The notes beneath the pieces were generated by a model. It saw only the letters and a list, made by a program, of their open reading frames with translations, was not told the origin of the DNA and did not search any database. The translations under genes were made by a program, and so were the position numbers. From JBFGFX01 sp965232455 (GTDB lineage: Bacteria; Pseudomonadota; Gammaproteobacteria; Steroidobacterales; Woeseiaceae): a stretch of DNA of 64,000 nucleotides. The first letter of the stretch is position 1, and each line of letters opens with the position of its first letter. Where the stretch lies: NCBI GenBank assembly GCA_965232455.1, contig OZ246981.1, positions 4,154,001-4,218,000 of the forward strand, read 5' to 3'. Shown piece by piece: positions 1-7,982 of this stretch.

Positions 1-1517
1 TGATTGGTCTGCCGCCGCTGGTCGGATTTTTGGCCGCCGGCTTTGTGCTCAACGCCCAGGGCGCCGCCAGCAATGATCTGCTTGAGAAACTCGCGGATCT
101 CGGCATTACCCTGTTGCTGTTCACGGTCGGTTTGAAGCTGAACCTGCGTACCCTGGCGCGGCCCCAGGTATGGGCCGTTACCGGCATACATATGTCCGCG
201 ATAGTGGGCCTTTTCGGTTGCGCCATTTACGGATTGGCGCTGGCCGGCGTCTCGGTTTTTTCGGAACTCGATCTTCAAACCTCGCTGCTGGTCGCATTTG
301 CACTGAGTTTCTCCAGCACAGTGTTCGTCGTGAAGGTGCTGGACGAAAGCGGCGAGATGGCCTCGCTACACGGCCGTATCGCAATCGGTATTCTGATCAT
401 GCAGGACATCGCGGCGGTCGTGTTCCTCGCTGCATCCACCGGCAGCATACCCTCTCTCTGGGCGCTGCTGCTGCTGCTGTTGATTCCTTTCCGACCGGTG
501 CTGAATTTCTTGCTGCAGCGCGTCGGTCACGGCGAACTGCTGGTCCTGCTGGGTTTCGTTCTGGCGCTGGGCGGCGCCGAATTGTTCGAGCTGGTGCAGA
601 TGAAAGGCGACCTGGGTGCGCTGGTGCTCGGCGTACTCGTCGCCAGTCATCCGAAAGCGGATGAGCTGGCCAAAACCATGCTGGGATTCAAAGACCTCTT
701 TCTACTCAGTTTTTTCCTTTCGATCGGTCTGGCCGGCCAGCTTTCGCTGGAGACCGTCACAATCGGCGTCATGCTCGCACCGTTTGTGCTGCTCAAGTCG
801 GCGCTGTTTTTCGCCTTGCTGGTCCGTTTCAATCTGCGGGCGCGTACCTCGCTTCTCGCGTCGCTGAGCCTGATGAATTACAGCGAATTCGGTCTGATTG
901 TTGCCGCCATAGGCGTTGCGAACGCCTGGATCGACGGCAAGTGGCTGATCATTATCTCGATTGCCCTGTCGTTGTCGTTCGCTGCCGCTGCCGCGCTCAA
1001 CGTGTTTTCCAACCAGCTGTACGCGAGGCACCGAACGTTCTGGAAGGGGCTGCAAAGCGAACGGCGACTTCCGGACGACACCCTGTTGGATATCGGCGGA
1101 GCGACCGTTGCGATTATCGGCATGGGCGCGGTCGGCACGGGCGCCTACGACGTGATGATTCGGCAAAAAGGAGAAACCGTCGTCGGCGTGGACATCGACG
1201 CGGAAACCGTGCAAAGCCAGCGAGCGACCGGGCGCAACGTCCTGCTGGGCGACCCGAGCGATGCCGACTTCTGGGACCGAGTGCAGGCGTCTCACAAACT
1301 CGACCTGGTGTTGCTGGCGCTGCCGAAGCAGACTACGAGCCTGGAGGTTCTCAATCAGCTGGCGGAATCGTCGTTCGGCGGAAAAGTCGCGGCCACCGCC
1401 AAGTTCCCGGATCAGGTGGAAGCCTTGAAAGCCGCGGGCGCAACGATGGTATTCAACATGTACACGGAGGCCGGCGCGGGTTTTGCAACTTACGTTGCCG
1501 CCGCGGAGCAGACCTGA
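1..1517 (+). CDS. Kef-type cation:proton antiporter with C-terminal NAD-binding domain (5' partial)
   Basis: The reading frame is already open at base 3 and begins inside the first membrane segment (IGLPPLVGFLAAGF), so the true start lies left of the window; about 504 residues are visible. The first two thirds are strongly hydrophobic with many membrane helices, as in the CPA2 (Kef/YbaL) monovalent cation:H+ antiporters of the inner membrane. From about base 1090 follows a soluble Rossmann domain (VAIIGMGAVGTGAYD, then VVGVDIDAET), the TrkA-N/RCK fold that binds nucleotide and gates transport. This is a likely potassium efflux/proton antiporter; the ligand cannot be told from sequence. The aldo/keto reductase starts 22 bp after the stop and may be co-transcribed. 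Confidence 0.88.
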   Translation, partial: IGLPPLVGFLAAGFVLNAQGAASNDLLEKLADLGITLLLFTVGLKLNLRTLARPQVWAVTGIHMSAIVGLFGCAIYGLALAGVSVFSELDLQTSLLVAFALSFSSTVFVVKVLDESGEMASLHGRIAIGILIMQDIAAVVFLAASTGSIPSLWALLLLLLIPFRPVLNFLLQRVGHGELLVLLGFVLALGGAELFELVQMKGDLGALVLGVLVASHPKADELAKTMLGFKDLFLLSFFLSIGLAGQLSLETVTIGVMLAPFVLLKSALFFALLVRFNLRARTSLLASLSLMNYSEFGLIVAAIGVANAWIDGKWLIIISIALSLSFAAAAALNVFSNQLYARHRTFWKGLQSERRLPDDTLLDIGGATVAIIGMGAVGTGAYDVMIRQKGETVVGVDIDAETVQSQRATGRNVLLGDPSDADFWDRVQASHKLDLVLLALPKQTTSLEVLNQLAESSFGGKVAATAKFPDQVEALKAAGATMVFNMYTEAGAGFATYVAAAEQT

Positions 1518-1539
1518 CGGCCAGAGAGGAGTCGAGCTT

Positions 1540-2457
1540 ATGCGCACAATTCGTAAAACGAGCCGCCGCGACGTCATCAAAGCCGGCGCGCTGCTGGGGT
1601 TCGCCGGCCAACACGCCGTCGCGGCCGGGGAAACCATGAGAACACGAACGATCCCGGCCTCGGAAGAGGCTTTACCGATCATCGGGCTCGGCACCTACGA
1701 CGTTTTCGACGTGGCGGGCAGCGCCGAGGATATCGCCACGCGACGCGCCATCGTCGATGCGCTGGTGGACCGGGGCGGCAGCGTCATCGACTCGTCGCCG
1801 ATGTACAACCGCTCGGAAGCCGTTGTCGGCGACGTTCTGGCCGAAGGCGACAGGCGCGCATCGTGTTTCCTGGCCACCAAGGTCTGGACGGACGGGCGCC
1901 AGGCCGGCGAACGGCAGATGCGCCGCTCCGCCGAGCTGATGCGCTCCGAGAACGTCGATTTAATGCAGGTGCACAACCGGCGCGACATGGACGCCCATTG
2001 GCCTACGATTCTCGAGATGCAGGAATCGGGATTCGTTCGTTACAGCGGTGTGACGGACTATCGCGAGAGCGCGAACGCGGCGATGCAGTCCATCATGCAG
2101 CGCTACCGGCCGCAGTTCATCCAGATGAACTATTCGCTCGGCGAGCGTGGCGCGGACAGGGAGCTGCTGCCGATGGCCCGGGATCTCGGTATTGCGGTCC
2201 TCATCAACCGCCCGTTCATGGCCGGGCGTCTGTTCCGCGCCGTGAGAGACCGGCCGCTGCCCGACTGGGCGGCCGAGTTCGCCGACAGCTGGGGCCAGTT
2301 CTTTCTGAAATTCATCGTCAGCCACCCCGCCGTCACCTGCGTGATCCCGGCGACCAGCAAAGTGCGCCACATGGTCGACAATGCCGGCGCCGGTTTTGGT
2401 CCGCTGCCGGACGAACAGACCCGTCGCCGCATGATCGAATTCATCGACGGGATTTAG
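1540..2457 (+). CDS. Tat-exported aldo/keto reductase
   Basis: Start chosen at ATG 1540, preceded by AGAGAGGAG; an upstream in-frame start at 1483 lies inside the antiporter gene. The protein is 305 residues. Its N-terminus has a twin-arginine signal (SRRDVIK, residues 8-14, then a hydrophobic stretch ending near A29), so it should be exported folded. The mature part is an aldo/keto reductase TIM barrel: GLGTYD, VIDSSPMY (Asp and Tyr of the catalytic tetrad), ATKVW (Lys), MQVHN (His), and a C-terminal VIPATSK cofactor loop. The tetrad looks intact, so this is probably an active oxidoreductase. The substrate is unknown. NADP(H) dependence in the periplasm would be unusual unless the cofactor is exported with the protein. 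Confidence 0.85.
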   Translation: MRTIRKTSRRDVIKAGALLGFAGQHAVAAGETMRTRTIPASEEALPIIGLGTYDVFDVAGSAEDIATRRAIVDALVDRGGSVIDSSPMYNRSEAVVGDVLAEGDRRASCFLATKVWTDGRQAGERQMRRSAELMRSENVDLMQVHNRRDMDAHWPTILEMQESGFVRYSGVTDYRESANAAMQSIMQRYRPQFIQMNYSLGERGADRELLPMARDLGIAVLINRPFMAGRLFRAVRDRPLPDWAAEFADSWGQFFLKFIVSHPAVTCVIPATSKVRHMVDNAGAGFGPLPDEQTRRRMIEFIDGI

Positions 2458-2466
2458 GCGTGGCGA

Positions 2467-3561
2467 TCACGTCCCTATGCGTTTGTTGAGATAACCGAGC
2501 TCGCCGAACTTCAGGTTCTCCGACGATTTTTCCATGTAGTCGAACATCGACCGCTGCACGCGCGCGGAAAACTCGTCCCGGGCCGCCAGTTCGGCCATCG
2601 CCTCGTCGGAATACCGGCGTAGCTCGTCGAAAATCTCGTCCGAAACCTCCCGAAGCTCGACGTTCGGATCGTTCTTCAGCTGGTCCAGCGCCATGGCGTT
2701 GCCCCAGTTGTATTCCGCCTGGATGTCGAGATTGATCGACTGGCAGGCGATACGCACGATTTCCTTGAGATCCTCCGGCAGCGTGTCCCACGCAGCCTTG
2801 TTGATGAGGCACTGCTCGGCCGGTCCCGGCTCCTGAAAACCCGGGTAGTAGTAATAGCGCGCGGCCTTGTGCAGCCCCAGGGCAAGATCGTTGTAGGGCC
2901 CGACCCATTCGGCGGCGTCGATCGCGCCGGTTTGCAGCGAGGTGAATATTTCCGAGGCCGGGATCGTGACCTGCGTCGCGCCGGCCCGCTGCATCACCTC
3001 GCCGCCGAGGCCGGGCATGCGAATCTTTAGTCCCTTGATGTCGTCCAGCGTGTTCACTTCCTTGTTGAACCAGCCGAGCGACTGCCCACAGGTGTTGCCC
3101 GCCGGAAACGCAATCAGGCCGTGCGGTTCGTAGAGTTCGTGCCACATCTCGACGCCGCCGCCGTAATAGAACCAGGCGTCCATTTCCGGCGCCGTCAGCC
3201 CGAAAGGCGCCGCCGTGAAGTACTGCAGGGCCGGCACCTTGCCGCGATGGTAATAGGAGGCGTCGTGGCCCATCTGCGCCGTGCCGCTGCGCACCGCGTC
3301 GAAGACCTCCAGGGCGGGGACCAGCTCGCCGCCGGCAAAAATCTTGATCCTGAGCCGTCCGGCGCTGGCCTTCTCGATCCGCGAAACCAGGTTCTCGACG
3401 CCCTTGCCCAGACCGGGCAGGCCGGGCGGCCAGGAGGTCACCATGTTCCACTCGAAGGTTTGCCCGGACGCCTTGCCGCCGGCCGCGGGATCGTCGCCCG
3501 CAGCGCAGGCCGAGAGACCGGCGGCCAGCGCCACCCCGCTGACAAAATCGCGTCGTTTCAT
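2467..3561 (-). CDS. TRAP transporter substrate-binding lipoprotein (DctP family, TakP-like)
   Basis: Start at ATG 3561 gives 364 residues. The first 35 codons of the longer open frame are rejected because MKRRDFVSGVALAAGLSAC forms a clean export signal, combining a twin-arginine pair with a lipobox-like SAC. The body matches DctP-type periplasmic binding proteins: FEWNMVTSWPPG near the mature N-terminus, ALEVFDAVRSGTAQMGH, and the AEWVGPYNDLALGLHKAA segment characteristic of the TakP (2-oxoacid binding) branch. It should capture a small organic acid for a TRAP transporter. The DctQ and DctM membrane subunits are not encoded nearby, so it is an orphan here. It converges on the aldo/keto reductase with a 9-bp gap. 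Confidence 0.87.
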   Translation of the reverse strand: MKRRDFVSGVALAAGLSACAAGDDPAAGGKASGQTFEWNMVTSWPPGLPGLGKGVENLVSRIEKASAGRLRIKIFAGGELVPALEVFDAVRSGTAQMGHDASYYHRGKVPALQYFTAAPFGLTAPEMDAWFYYGGGVEMWHELYEPHGLIAFPAGNTCGQSLGWFNKEVNTLDDIKGLKIRMPGLGGEVMQRAGATQVTIPASEIFTSLQTGAIDAAEWVGPYNDLALGLHKAARYYYYPGFQEPGPAEQCLINKAAWDTLPEDLKEIVRIACQSINLDIQAEYNWGNAMALDQLKNDPNVELREVSDEIFDELRRYSDEAMAELAARDEFSARVQRSMFDYMEKSSENLKFGELGYLNKRIGT

Positions 3562-3812
3562 AGTGCAGTGCTCCGGAGTCGCTGAATTGCAGCTGCGCAG
3601 TGTAGTGGTCGCCGCCGTCCGTGGAAAGCGCGGCGCTCGCAGGCCGATAATCCCACTCAAACGCAAAAATCCGGCTTGTACTGGGTATCAACACCACTTT
3701 TTTACAATAATTAGAAAAGTGGAAAGTCGAGTTCTATATTTAAAAAAAATGCCGCCATCGTGGATTTCTTTAAACACCGGGCCGCGTAGACGCCGGCGTA
3801 TGACAAGCGAAA

Positions 3813-3985
3813 AGCCCCGGTCATCCGACCGGGGCCGTTCCCTCCATGGCCGAACCGCCGATGCCGAGATCGGAGACGCCCTCCCTGGCGAACTTACGCG
3901 ATCATGCGGCCAGTCTTCGGGCCACAGGCCGCGCCCGGCCCGGTAGGTTCAGACTGCCACGAAGCCCCGCCCGCCGATGCCTGCC
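3813..3985 (-). ncRNA. candidate structured small RNA, unrecognised
   Basis: The 512-bp gap 3562-4073 has no convincing gene. Reading the minus strand, it ends in a strong hairpin followed by TTTT (3814-3835). Upstream of it lies a nested hairpin: CAGTCT at 3911-3916 pairs with AGACTG at 3951-3956, and inside it CGGGCC at 3918-3923 pairs with GGCCCG at 3937-3942. No tRNA T-loop, SRP or RNase P signature is visible, and I could not match it to 6S RNA. The 5' end is a guess. Confidence is low because no clear promoter was found. Confidence 0.35.
3814..3835 (-). terminator. Rho-independent terminator, minus strand
   Basis: A perfect 9-bp stem GCCCCGGTC/GACCGGGGC with a 4-nt loop. On the minus strand the stem is followed directly by TTTTCGCTT. 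No protein gene ends here on that strand: the next gene leftwards (TRAP binding protein) starts 250 bp later. The terminator therefore implies a short non-coding transcript coming from the right. Confidence 0.65.
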
Positions 3986-4073
3986 AAATTGCGGCTTGGA
4001 TGCACAAACGAGCTGTTATGCTCGGCCCCGGATGGCGATAGATCACGGAAACGAAACTTGAAGGCGCGAGACA

Positions 4074-4511
4074 ATGATCGCTTTATTGCAGCGGGTCAGC
4101 GAGGCGGGCGTTACCGTTGACGGCAGGCGGATCGCCGGGATCGGCCGCGGTCTGCTGGTGCTCGTCGCGGTTCAGCCGGACGACTCGGCGGCCGACGTCA
4201 CCCGCATGGCCGAGAGGATTCTGAGTTACCGGGTGTTTCCGGATGCCGAGGACAGGATGAACCTGAGCCTGCTGGACGAGGGTCTCGATCTGCTGCTGGT
4301 ACCGCAGTTCACGTTGGCTGCGGACACCAAGAAGGGCACGCGGCCGAGTTTTACGAAGGCCGCAACACCCGAGAAAGGCCGCGCCTACTTCGCGCAGCTG
4401 CTCGAAACCTGCCGCGAACGCGTGCCGGACGCCGCCTGCGGGGAATTCGGCGCCAATATGCAGGTCAATCTTATTAACGACGGTCCGGTCACGTTCTGGC
4501 TCGAGACCTGA
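4074..4511 (+). CDS. dtd: D-aminoacyl-tRNA deacylase
   Basis: The 145-residue product has the full length of Dtd, a homodimeric cytoplasmic enzyme that hydrolyses D-amino acids (and glycine) from mischarged tRNAs. Diagnostic features: N-terminal MIALLQRVSEAGVTV, the active-site stretch LVPQFTLAADTKKGTRPSF, and the C-terminal NDGPVTFWLE with the Gly-cis-Pro pair that enforces chiral proofreading. The usual SQFTL motif reads PQFTL; the catalytic Thr and the Gln are kept. The gene is followed after 175 bp by tatABC in the same direction. Confidence 0.95.
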   Translation: MIALLQRVSEAGVTVDGRRIAGIGRGLLVLVAVQPDDSAADVTRMAERILSYRVFPDAEDRMNLSLLDEGLDLLLVPQFTLAADTKKGTRPSFTKAATPEKGRAYFAQLLETCRERVPDAACGEFGANMQVNLINDGPVTFWLET

Positions 4512-4624
4512 GCGGCGGACAAGCCCGCGCCACGCCCCGATCGTGGACATCATTTGCGCCCCTTTTGCGTGTGAACTCGTCACGGTTTTGTTGCGCTGGC
4601 GGGGGTATCATGAACATAATTCGC

Positions 4625-4643
4625 TCCCCGCGGCTGGCGGGGA
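4625..4643 (+). promoter_or_regulatory. GC-rich hairpin in the dtd-tatA gap
   Basis: TCCCCGC (4625-4631) pairs perfectly with GCGGGGA (4637-4643) around a 5-nt loop, followed by ATTGGAGTTTTAG. It could be a weak terminator of dtd or a leader structure of tatA, whose ATG is 44 bp downstream. Confidence 0.3.
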
Positions 4644-4686
4644 ATTGGAGTTTTAGGCGGGCTAGCAGCCCCGGGAGTCACACACC

Positions 4687-4923
4687 ATGTTTGCCAACGT
4701 CAGTATCTGGCAGCTATTGATTGTCCTCGTCATCGTCATCGCCATTTTCGGCACCAAACGCCTGAAAACGCTCGGCTCCGATCTCGGCAGTGCGGTCAAG
4801 GGTTTTCGTTCCGCGGTCAACGAAGCGGAGAAGGAACCGACCGGCGAACTCAGCGACAACACCGCCGACGCCGATTTCGACAATACGCCGGTCGAAGAGC
4901 CCAGCAAAGAAAAGCAGGCCTAA
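4687..4923 (+). CDS. tatA: Sec-independent protein translocase subunit TatA
   Basis: The 78-residue protein has the TatA layout: a single N-terminal membrane helix (SIWQLLIVLVIVIAIFG), the FGTKRLKTLGSDLGSAVKGFR hinge and amphipathic helix, and an acidic, disordered tail. TatA oligomers form the size-adjustable pore of the twin-arginine pathway that moves folded proteins across the inner membrane. A GGGAG ribosome site precedes ATG 4687. It is the first gene of tatABC; at least two plausible Tat substrates lie within 3 kb to the left. Confidence 0.95.
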   Translation: MFANVSIWQLLIVLVIVIAIFGTKRLKTLGSDLGSAVKGFRSAVNEAEKEPTGELSDNTADADFDNTPVEEPSKEKQA

Positions 4924-4938
4924 GAACGGCGGCGCGCG

Positions 4939-5487
4939 ATGTCAGGCATTGCCGGTTCGGAGGTCATCCTCCTGATCATTATCGGGCTGGTCGTCCTGGG
5001 CCCGAAACGACTGCCGCAGGTCGCCAACCAGATCGGCAGCTGGCTCGGCCAGGCGCGCCGCATGACGCGCATGATGAAACGCCAGCTCGAAGAAGAAGTT
5101 AATTTCGACATCAACTCGGAGCTGGGCCTCAAACCCGACACCACCGCAAAACCGACGGCCGACGTGTCTTCGCCCAACTACGTCCACGAGCAAGCCGCAA
5201 AAAAAACCACTGACCCGTCGCCACCCGAACCGACCCGGGAAGCTGCCGCCGAAGAAACAATCGACGGCGCGGCAAGCGCCGAGGCGACGGCCGAACGTCC
5301 CGACGATTATTCCCCGGCGCACGAGCCCGATGCCGTGGGCACCGGCGTCGGCGACGACGCCGATTACCTGGACGACGAACGCGAACCGGCAGCTGCGGCG
5401 GTGGCCGACGCCGGAGAAGCCGACGCGCCGGTCAACGCGGAAATTGTCGACCCCCACGCGGAGCCCAAAAAGAAAGAATCCGCGTGA
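4939..5487 (+). CDS. tatB: Sec-independent protein translocase subunit TatB
   Basis: The 182-residue protein starts 15 bp after tatA. It has an N-terminal helix with the TatB-type EVILLIIIGLVVLGPKRLPQV (Glu in the helix, GPKRLP hinge), then a long amphipathic helix and a long, mostly acidic low-complexity tail ending in a lysine-rich patch. TatB and TatC form the receptor for twin-arginine signals. The stop overlaps the tatC start by 4 bases, indicating translational coupling. Confidence 0.95.
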   Translation: MSGIAGSEVILLIIIGLVVLGPKRLPQVANQIGSWLGQARRMTRMMKRQLEEEVNFDINSELGLKPDTTAKPTADVSSPNYVHEQAAKKTTDPSPPEPTREAAAEETIDGAASAEATAERPDDYSPAHEPDAVGTGVGDDADYLDDEREPAAAAVADAGEADAPVNAEIVDPHAEPKKKESA

Positions 5488-6251
5488 CCACCGAAACGGA
5501 AAACACGGAGCAGCTTGCCGAAGGCACACTGCTGTCACACCTCATCGAGCTGCGCCAGCGCCTCGTCAAGATCTTTGCCGCTGTTCTCATCGTGTTTTTC
5601 TGCCTGGTCCCGTTTGCCAACGACCTGTTTGCGCTGGCGTCGAAACCGATCATCGCGGCGTTGCCGAACAACCAGATGATTGCCACCGGAGTCGCGTCTC
5701 CGCTGTTGACACCGTTTGTCCTGACCGCCTACATCGCCCTGTTCGCCGCCATGCCGGTGGTGCTGTACCAGGTCTGGGCGTTTGTCGCGCCGGGCCTCTA
5801 CAAAAAGGAAAAGCGTTTCGCGATTCCGCTGTTTGCAACCAGCGTCGTGTTGTTTTATCTCGGCATCGCGTTTGCGTACTTCGTCGTTTTTCCGCTGATT
5901 TTCAACTTTTTCACGGCAACCACACCGGCGGACGTGAATTTTCAGCCGGACATTCGGTTGTTTCTGGACTTCATCCTGACCATCGTGCTCGCGTTCGGTC
6001 TTGCTTTCGAGGTGCCGATCGCCACGGTCCTCGTCGTCTGGACCGGACTCACGAGCGTCGAGAAACTGGCCAAGGCGAGGCCGTACGTGTTCCTGGGCGC
6101 GTTTGTCGTGGGCATGTTCCTGACGCCGCCCGACATCATCAGCCAGACGCTGCTCGCCATACCCGTTTATTTGTTGTACGAACTCGGCATCCTGATGTCG
6201 CGTATTTTCGCCCGGCAACGGGAAGAGATCTCGGCGGAAGCGGCCGAATAA
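5484..6251 (+). CDS. tatC: Sec-independent protein translocase subunit TatC
   Basis: GTG start at 5484 overlaps the tatB stop (GTGA). The 255-residue protein has six membrane helices and the family hallmarks: LLSHLIELRQRL at the N-terminus, PFVLTAYIALFAAMPVVLYQVWAFVAPGLYKKEK with the conserved cytoplasmic loop, FEVPIATVLVVWTGL, and FLTPPDIISQTLLAIPVYLLYE near the end. TatC recognises the twin-arginine motif and docks substrates with TatB. It ends the tatABC operon. Confidence 0.97.
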   Translation: MTTETENTEQLAEGTLLSHLIELRQRLVKIFAAVLIVFFCLVPFANDLFALASKPIIAALPNNQMIATGVASPLLTPFVLTAYIALFAAMPVVLYQVWAFVAPGLYKKEKRFAIPLFATSVVLFYLGIAFAYFVVFPLIFNFFTATTPADVNFQPDIRLFLDFILTIVLAFGLAFEVPIATVLVVWTGLTSVEKLAKARPYVFLGAFVVGMFLTPPDIISQTLLAIPVYLLYELGILMSRIFARQREEISAEAAE

Positions 6252-6416
6252 GCGCTAGCGCGCTGTTACATAAGCGTTTTCACGCAACATCGGATTGGCA
6301 ACCGTGCGCCAAGTCGGGCACTATCTCGGCTGCCTAATAACGAATGAACGGCCGACGGACGGCACGACGGTCTCCCCGGGCACGTCCGCTTGGACCGTTC
6401 TCAAAGAGAGAGGTCT

Positions 6417-7934
6417 ATGAGCAATTCCGCTGCGACGCAGGCTGTGGCGTCCGAAACTCAGGTGCTGGGCCATCCGCGCGGTCTTGTCACGCTTTTTTTC
6501 ACGGAGATGTGGGAACGGCTGAGTTATTACGGCATGCGTGCACTGCTGGTGCTTTTCATGACCGACCAGGTGATGAACGGCGGCATGGGACTGACCGACA
6601 CGTCCGCAACGGCCATCTACGGCATCTACACGGCGCTCGTTTACCTCGTCGCCCTGCCCGGCGGCTGGATGGCGGACCGCCTGATCGGCGCGCAGCGCGC
6701 CGTCTTTTACGGCGGCATCATCATCATGCTGGGGCACTTCGTGCTGGCGATACCCTCGGTCAACAGCTTTTTCGTCGGCCTTCTGCTGGTGGTGCTCGGC
6801 ACCGGTCTGTTGAAACCCAACGTCAGCGCCGTCGTCGGCGAGCTGTATCCGCAGGGCGACCCGCGGCGCGACGGGGGTTTTTCGATTTTCTACATGGGCA
6901 TCAACGTCGGCGGCTTGCTGGGACCGCTGGTGTGCGGCTCACTGGCGCAGAGCCCGAATTTCGGCTGGCACTACGGCTTCGCGGCCGCCGGCGTCGGCAT
7001 GCTCTTCGGCGTCGTTCAGTTCTGGAAAACCAAACACTACCTCGGTGCCGCGGGCCTGGCGCCGGACTCCACGGGCGATACGCAAAAGGACGCGGAGATC
7101 CGGCGGAACGGCTGGCGGATCGTCACGGTGTCGATGATCGTCCTGACCGCTTTCGTGGTGTACGCCCTGTTCGGCGGCATCGAGTTCGATCCGGCGGCCA
7201 TCTCGCGCAACGCCACCTACGCGATCGTCGCGGTCACGGCCGCGTTTTTCGTCTATCTGTTCGTGTTCGGCAAACTGACCGTCGCCGAAAAAAAGCGCGT
7301 CTGGGTCTTCGTCGCCCTGGTGTTGGCCTCGGCGATGTTCTGGTCCGGCTTCGAGCAGGCCGGCAGTTCACTGAACATTTTCGCCGATCGTTACACGCAG
7401 CTCGAATTCGCGTCGATTACGCTGTATTCGACCTGGTTCCAGTCCGTCAACTCCACCTTCATCATCATTTTTGCGCCGGTGTTCGCCTACCTCTGGGTCT
7501 GGCTGGCCGCGCGTAACCTGAACCCGTCCACGCCGGCGAAGTTCGGTTTCGGGCTGCTGTTGCTGGCCTTGGGCTTTTTCATGATGGTGCTGGCATCAAC
7601 CATCGTCGCAAACGGTGAAATGGCGATGCCCACCTGGCTGATCCTGACCTATCTGTTCCACACCTTCGGCGAACTTGCGCTCTCCCCGGTTGGCCTCTCG
7701 GCCACGACCAAGCTCGCTCCGCACCGTTTTGTCGGCCAGCTGATGGGCGTCTGGTTCATCTCCATCGCGCTCGGCAACCTGATCGCCGGCCAGATCGCGG
7801 GCGAATTCGATCCGGACAACGTCGCCGCCTTTCCGGAGCAGTATTGGGGCATCGTGATGACCACCGCCGGCACCGGCATCATTCTTTTGTTATTGGCCAA
7901 ACCGCTGAAAAAGCTGATGGGCGGCGTCGACTGA
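6417..7934 (+). CDS. POT-family peptide:proton symporter
   Basis: ATG 6417 is preceded by AGAGAGAGG and gives 505 residues; the earlier TTG at 6390 has no ribosome site. The protein is a major-facilitator membrane carrier with the POT/PTR2 signatures: the proton-coupling E-x-x-E-R motif in the first helix (FFTEMWERLSYYG), PGGWMADRLIGAQRAV, LGTGLLKPNVSAVVGELY, and FSIFYMGINVGG. Such proteins import di- and tripeptides with protons. Peptide uptake is a theme of the window, which also has an Opp-type importer and several peptidases. Confidence 0.93.
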   Translation: MSNSAATQAVASETQVLGHPRGLVTLFFTEMWERLSYYGMRALLVLFMTDQVMNGGMGLTDTSATAIYGIYTALVYLVALPGGWMADRLIGAQRAVFYGGIIIMLGHFVLAIPSVNSFFVGLLLVVLGTGLLKPNVSAVVGELYPQGDPRRDGGFSIFYMGINVGGLLGPLVCGSLAQSPNFGWHYGFAAAGVGMLFGVVQFWKTKHYLGAAGLAPDSTGDTQKDAEIRRNGWRIVTVSMIVLTAFVVYALFGGIEFDPAAISRNATYAIVAVTAAFFVYLFVFGKLTVAEKKRVWVFVALVLASAMFWSGFEQAGSSLNIFADRYTQLEFASITLYSTWFQSVNSTFIIIFAPVFAYLWVWLAARNLNPSTPAKFGFGLLLLALGFFMMVLASTIVANGEMAMPTWLILTYLFHTFGELALSPVGLSATTKLAPHRFVGQLMGVWFISIALGNLIAGQIAGEFDPDNVAAFPEQYWGIVMTTAGTGIILLLLAKPLKKLMGGVD

Positions 7935-7982
7935 CGCCGGCCGGGAAAACCGGGAACGGCGCGCAGGGTATCGAACGGGGGC

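Noticed and set aside
3849..3985. Assignment of the candidate RNA as 6S RNA
   Set aside because: Size and hairpin are compatible, but the conserved 6S central-bulge sequences are not recognisable and the neighbours are not those usual for ssrS.
3846..4061. 71-codon frame in the gap before dtd
   Set aside because: No ribosome site, Pro/Arg-rich, and it overlaps the structured region with a terminator on the other strand.
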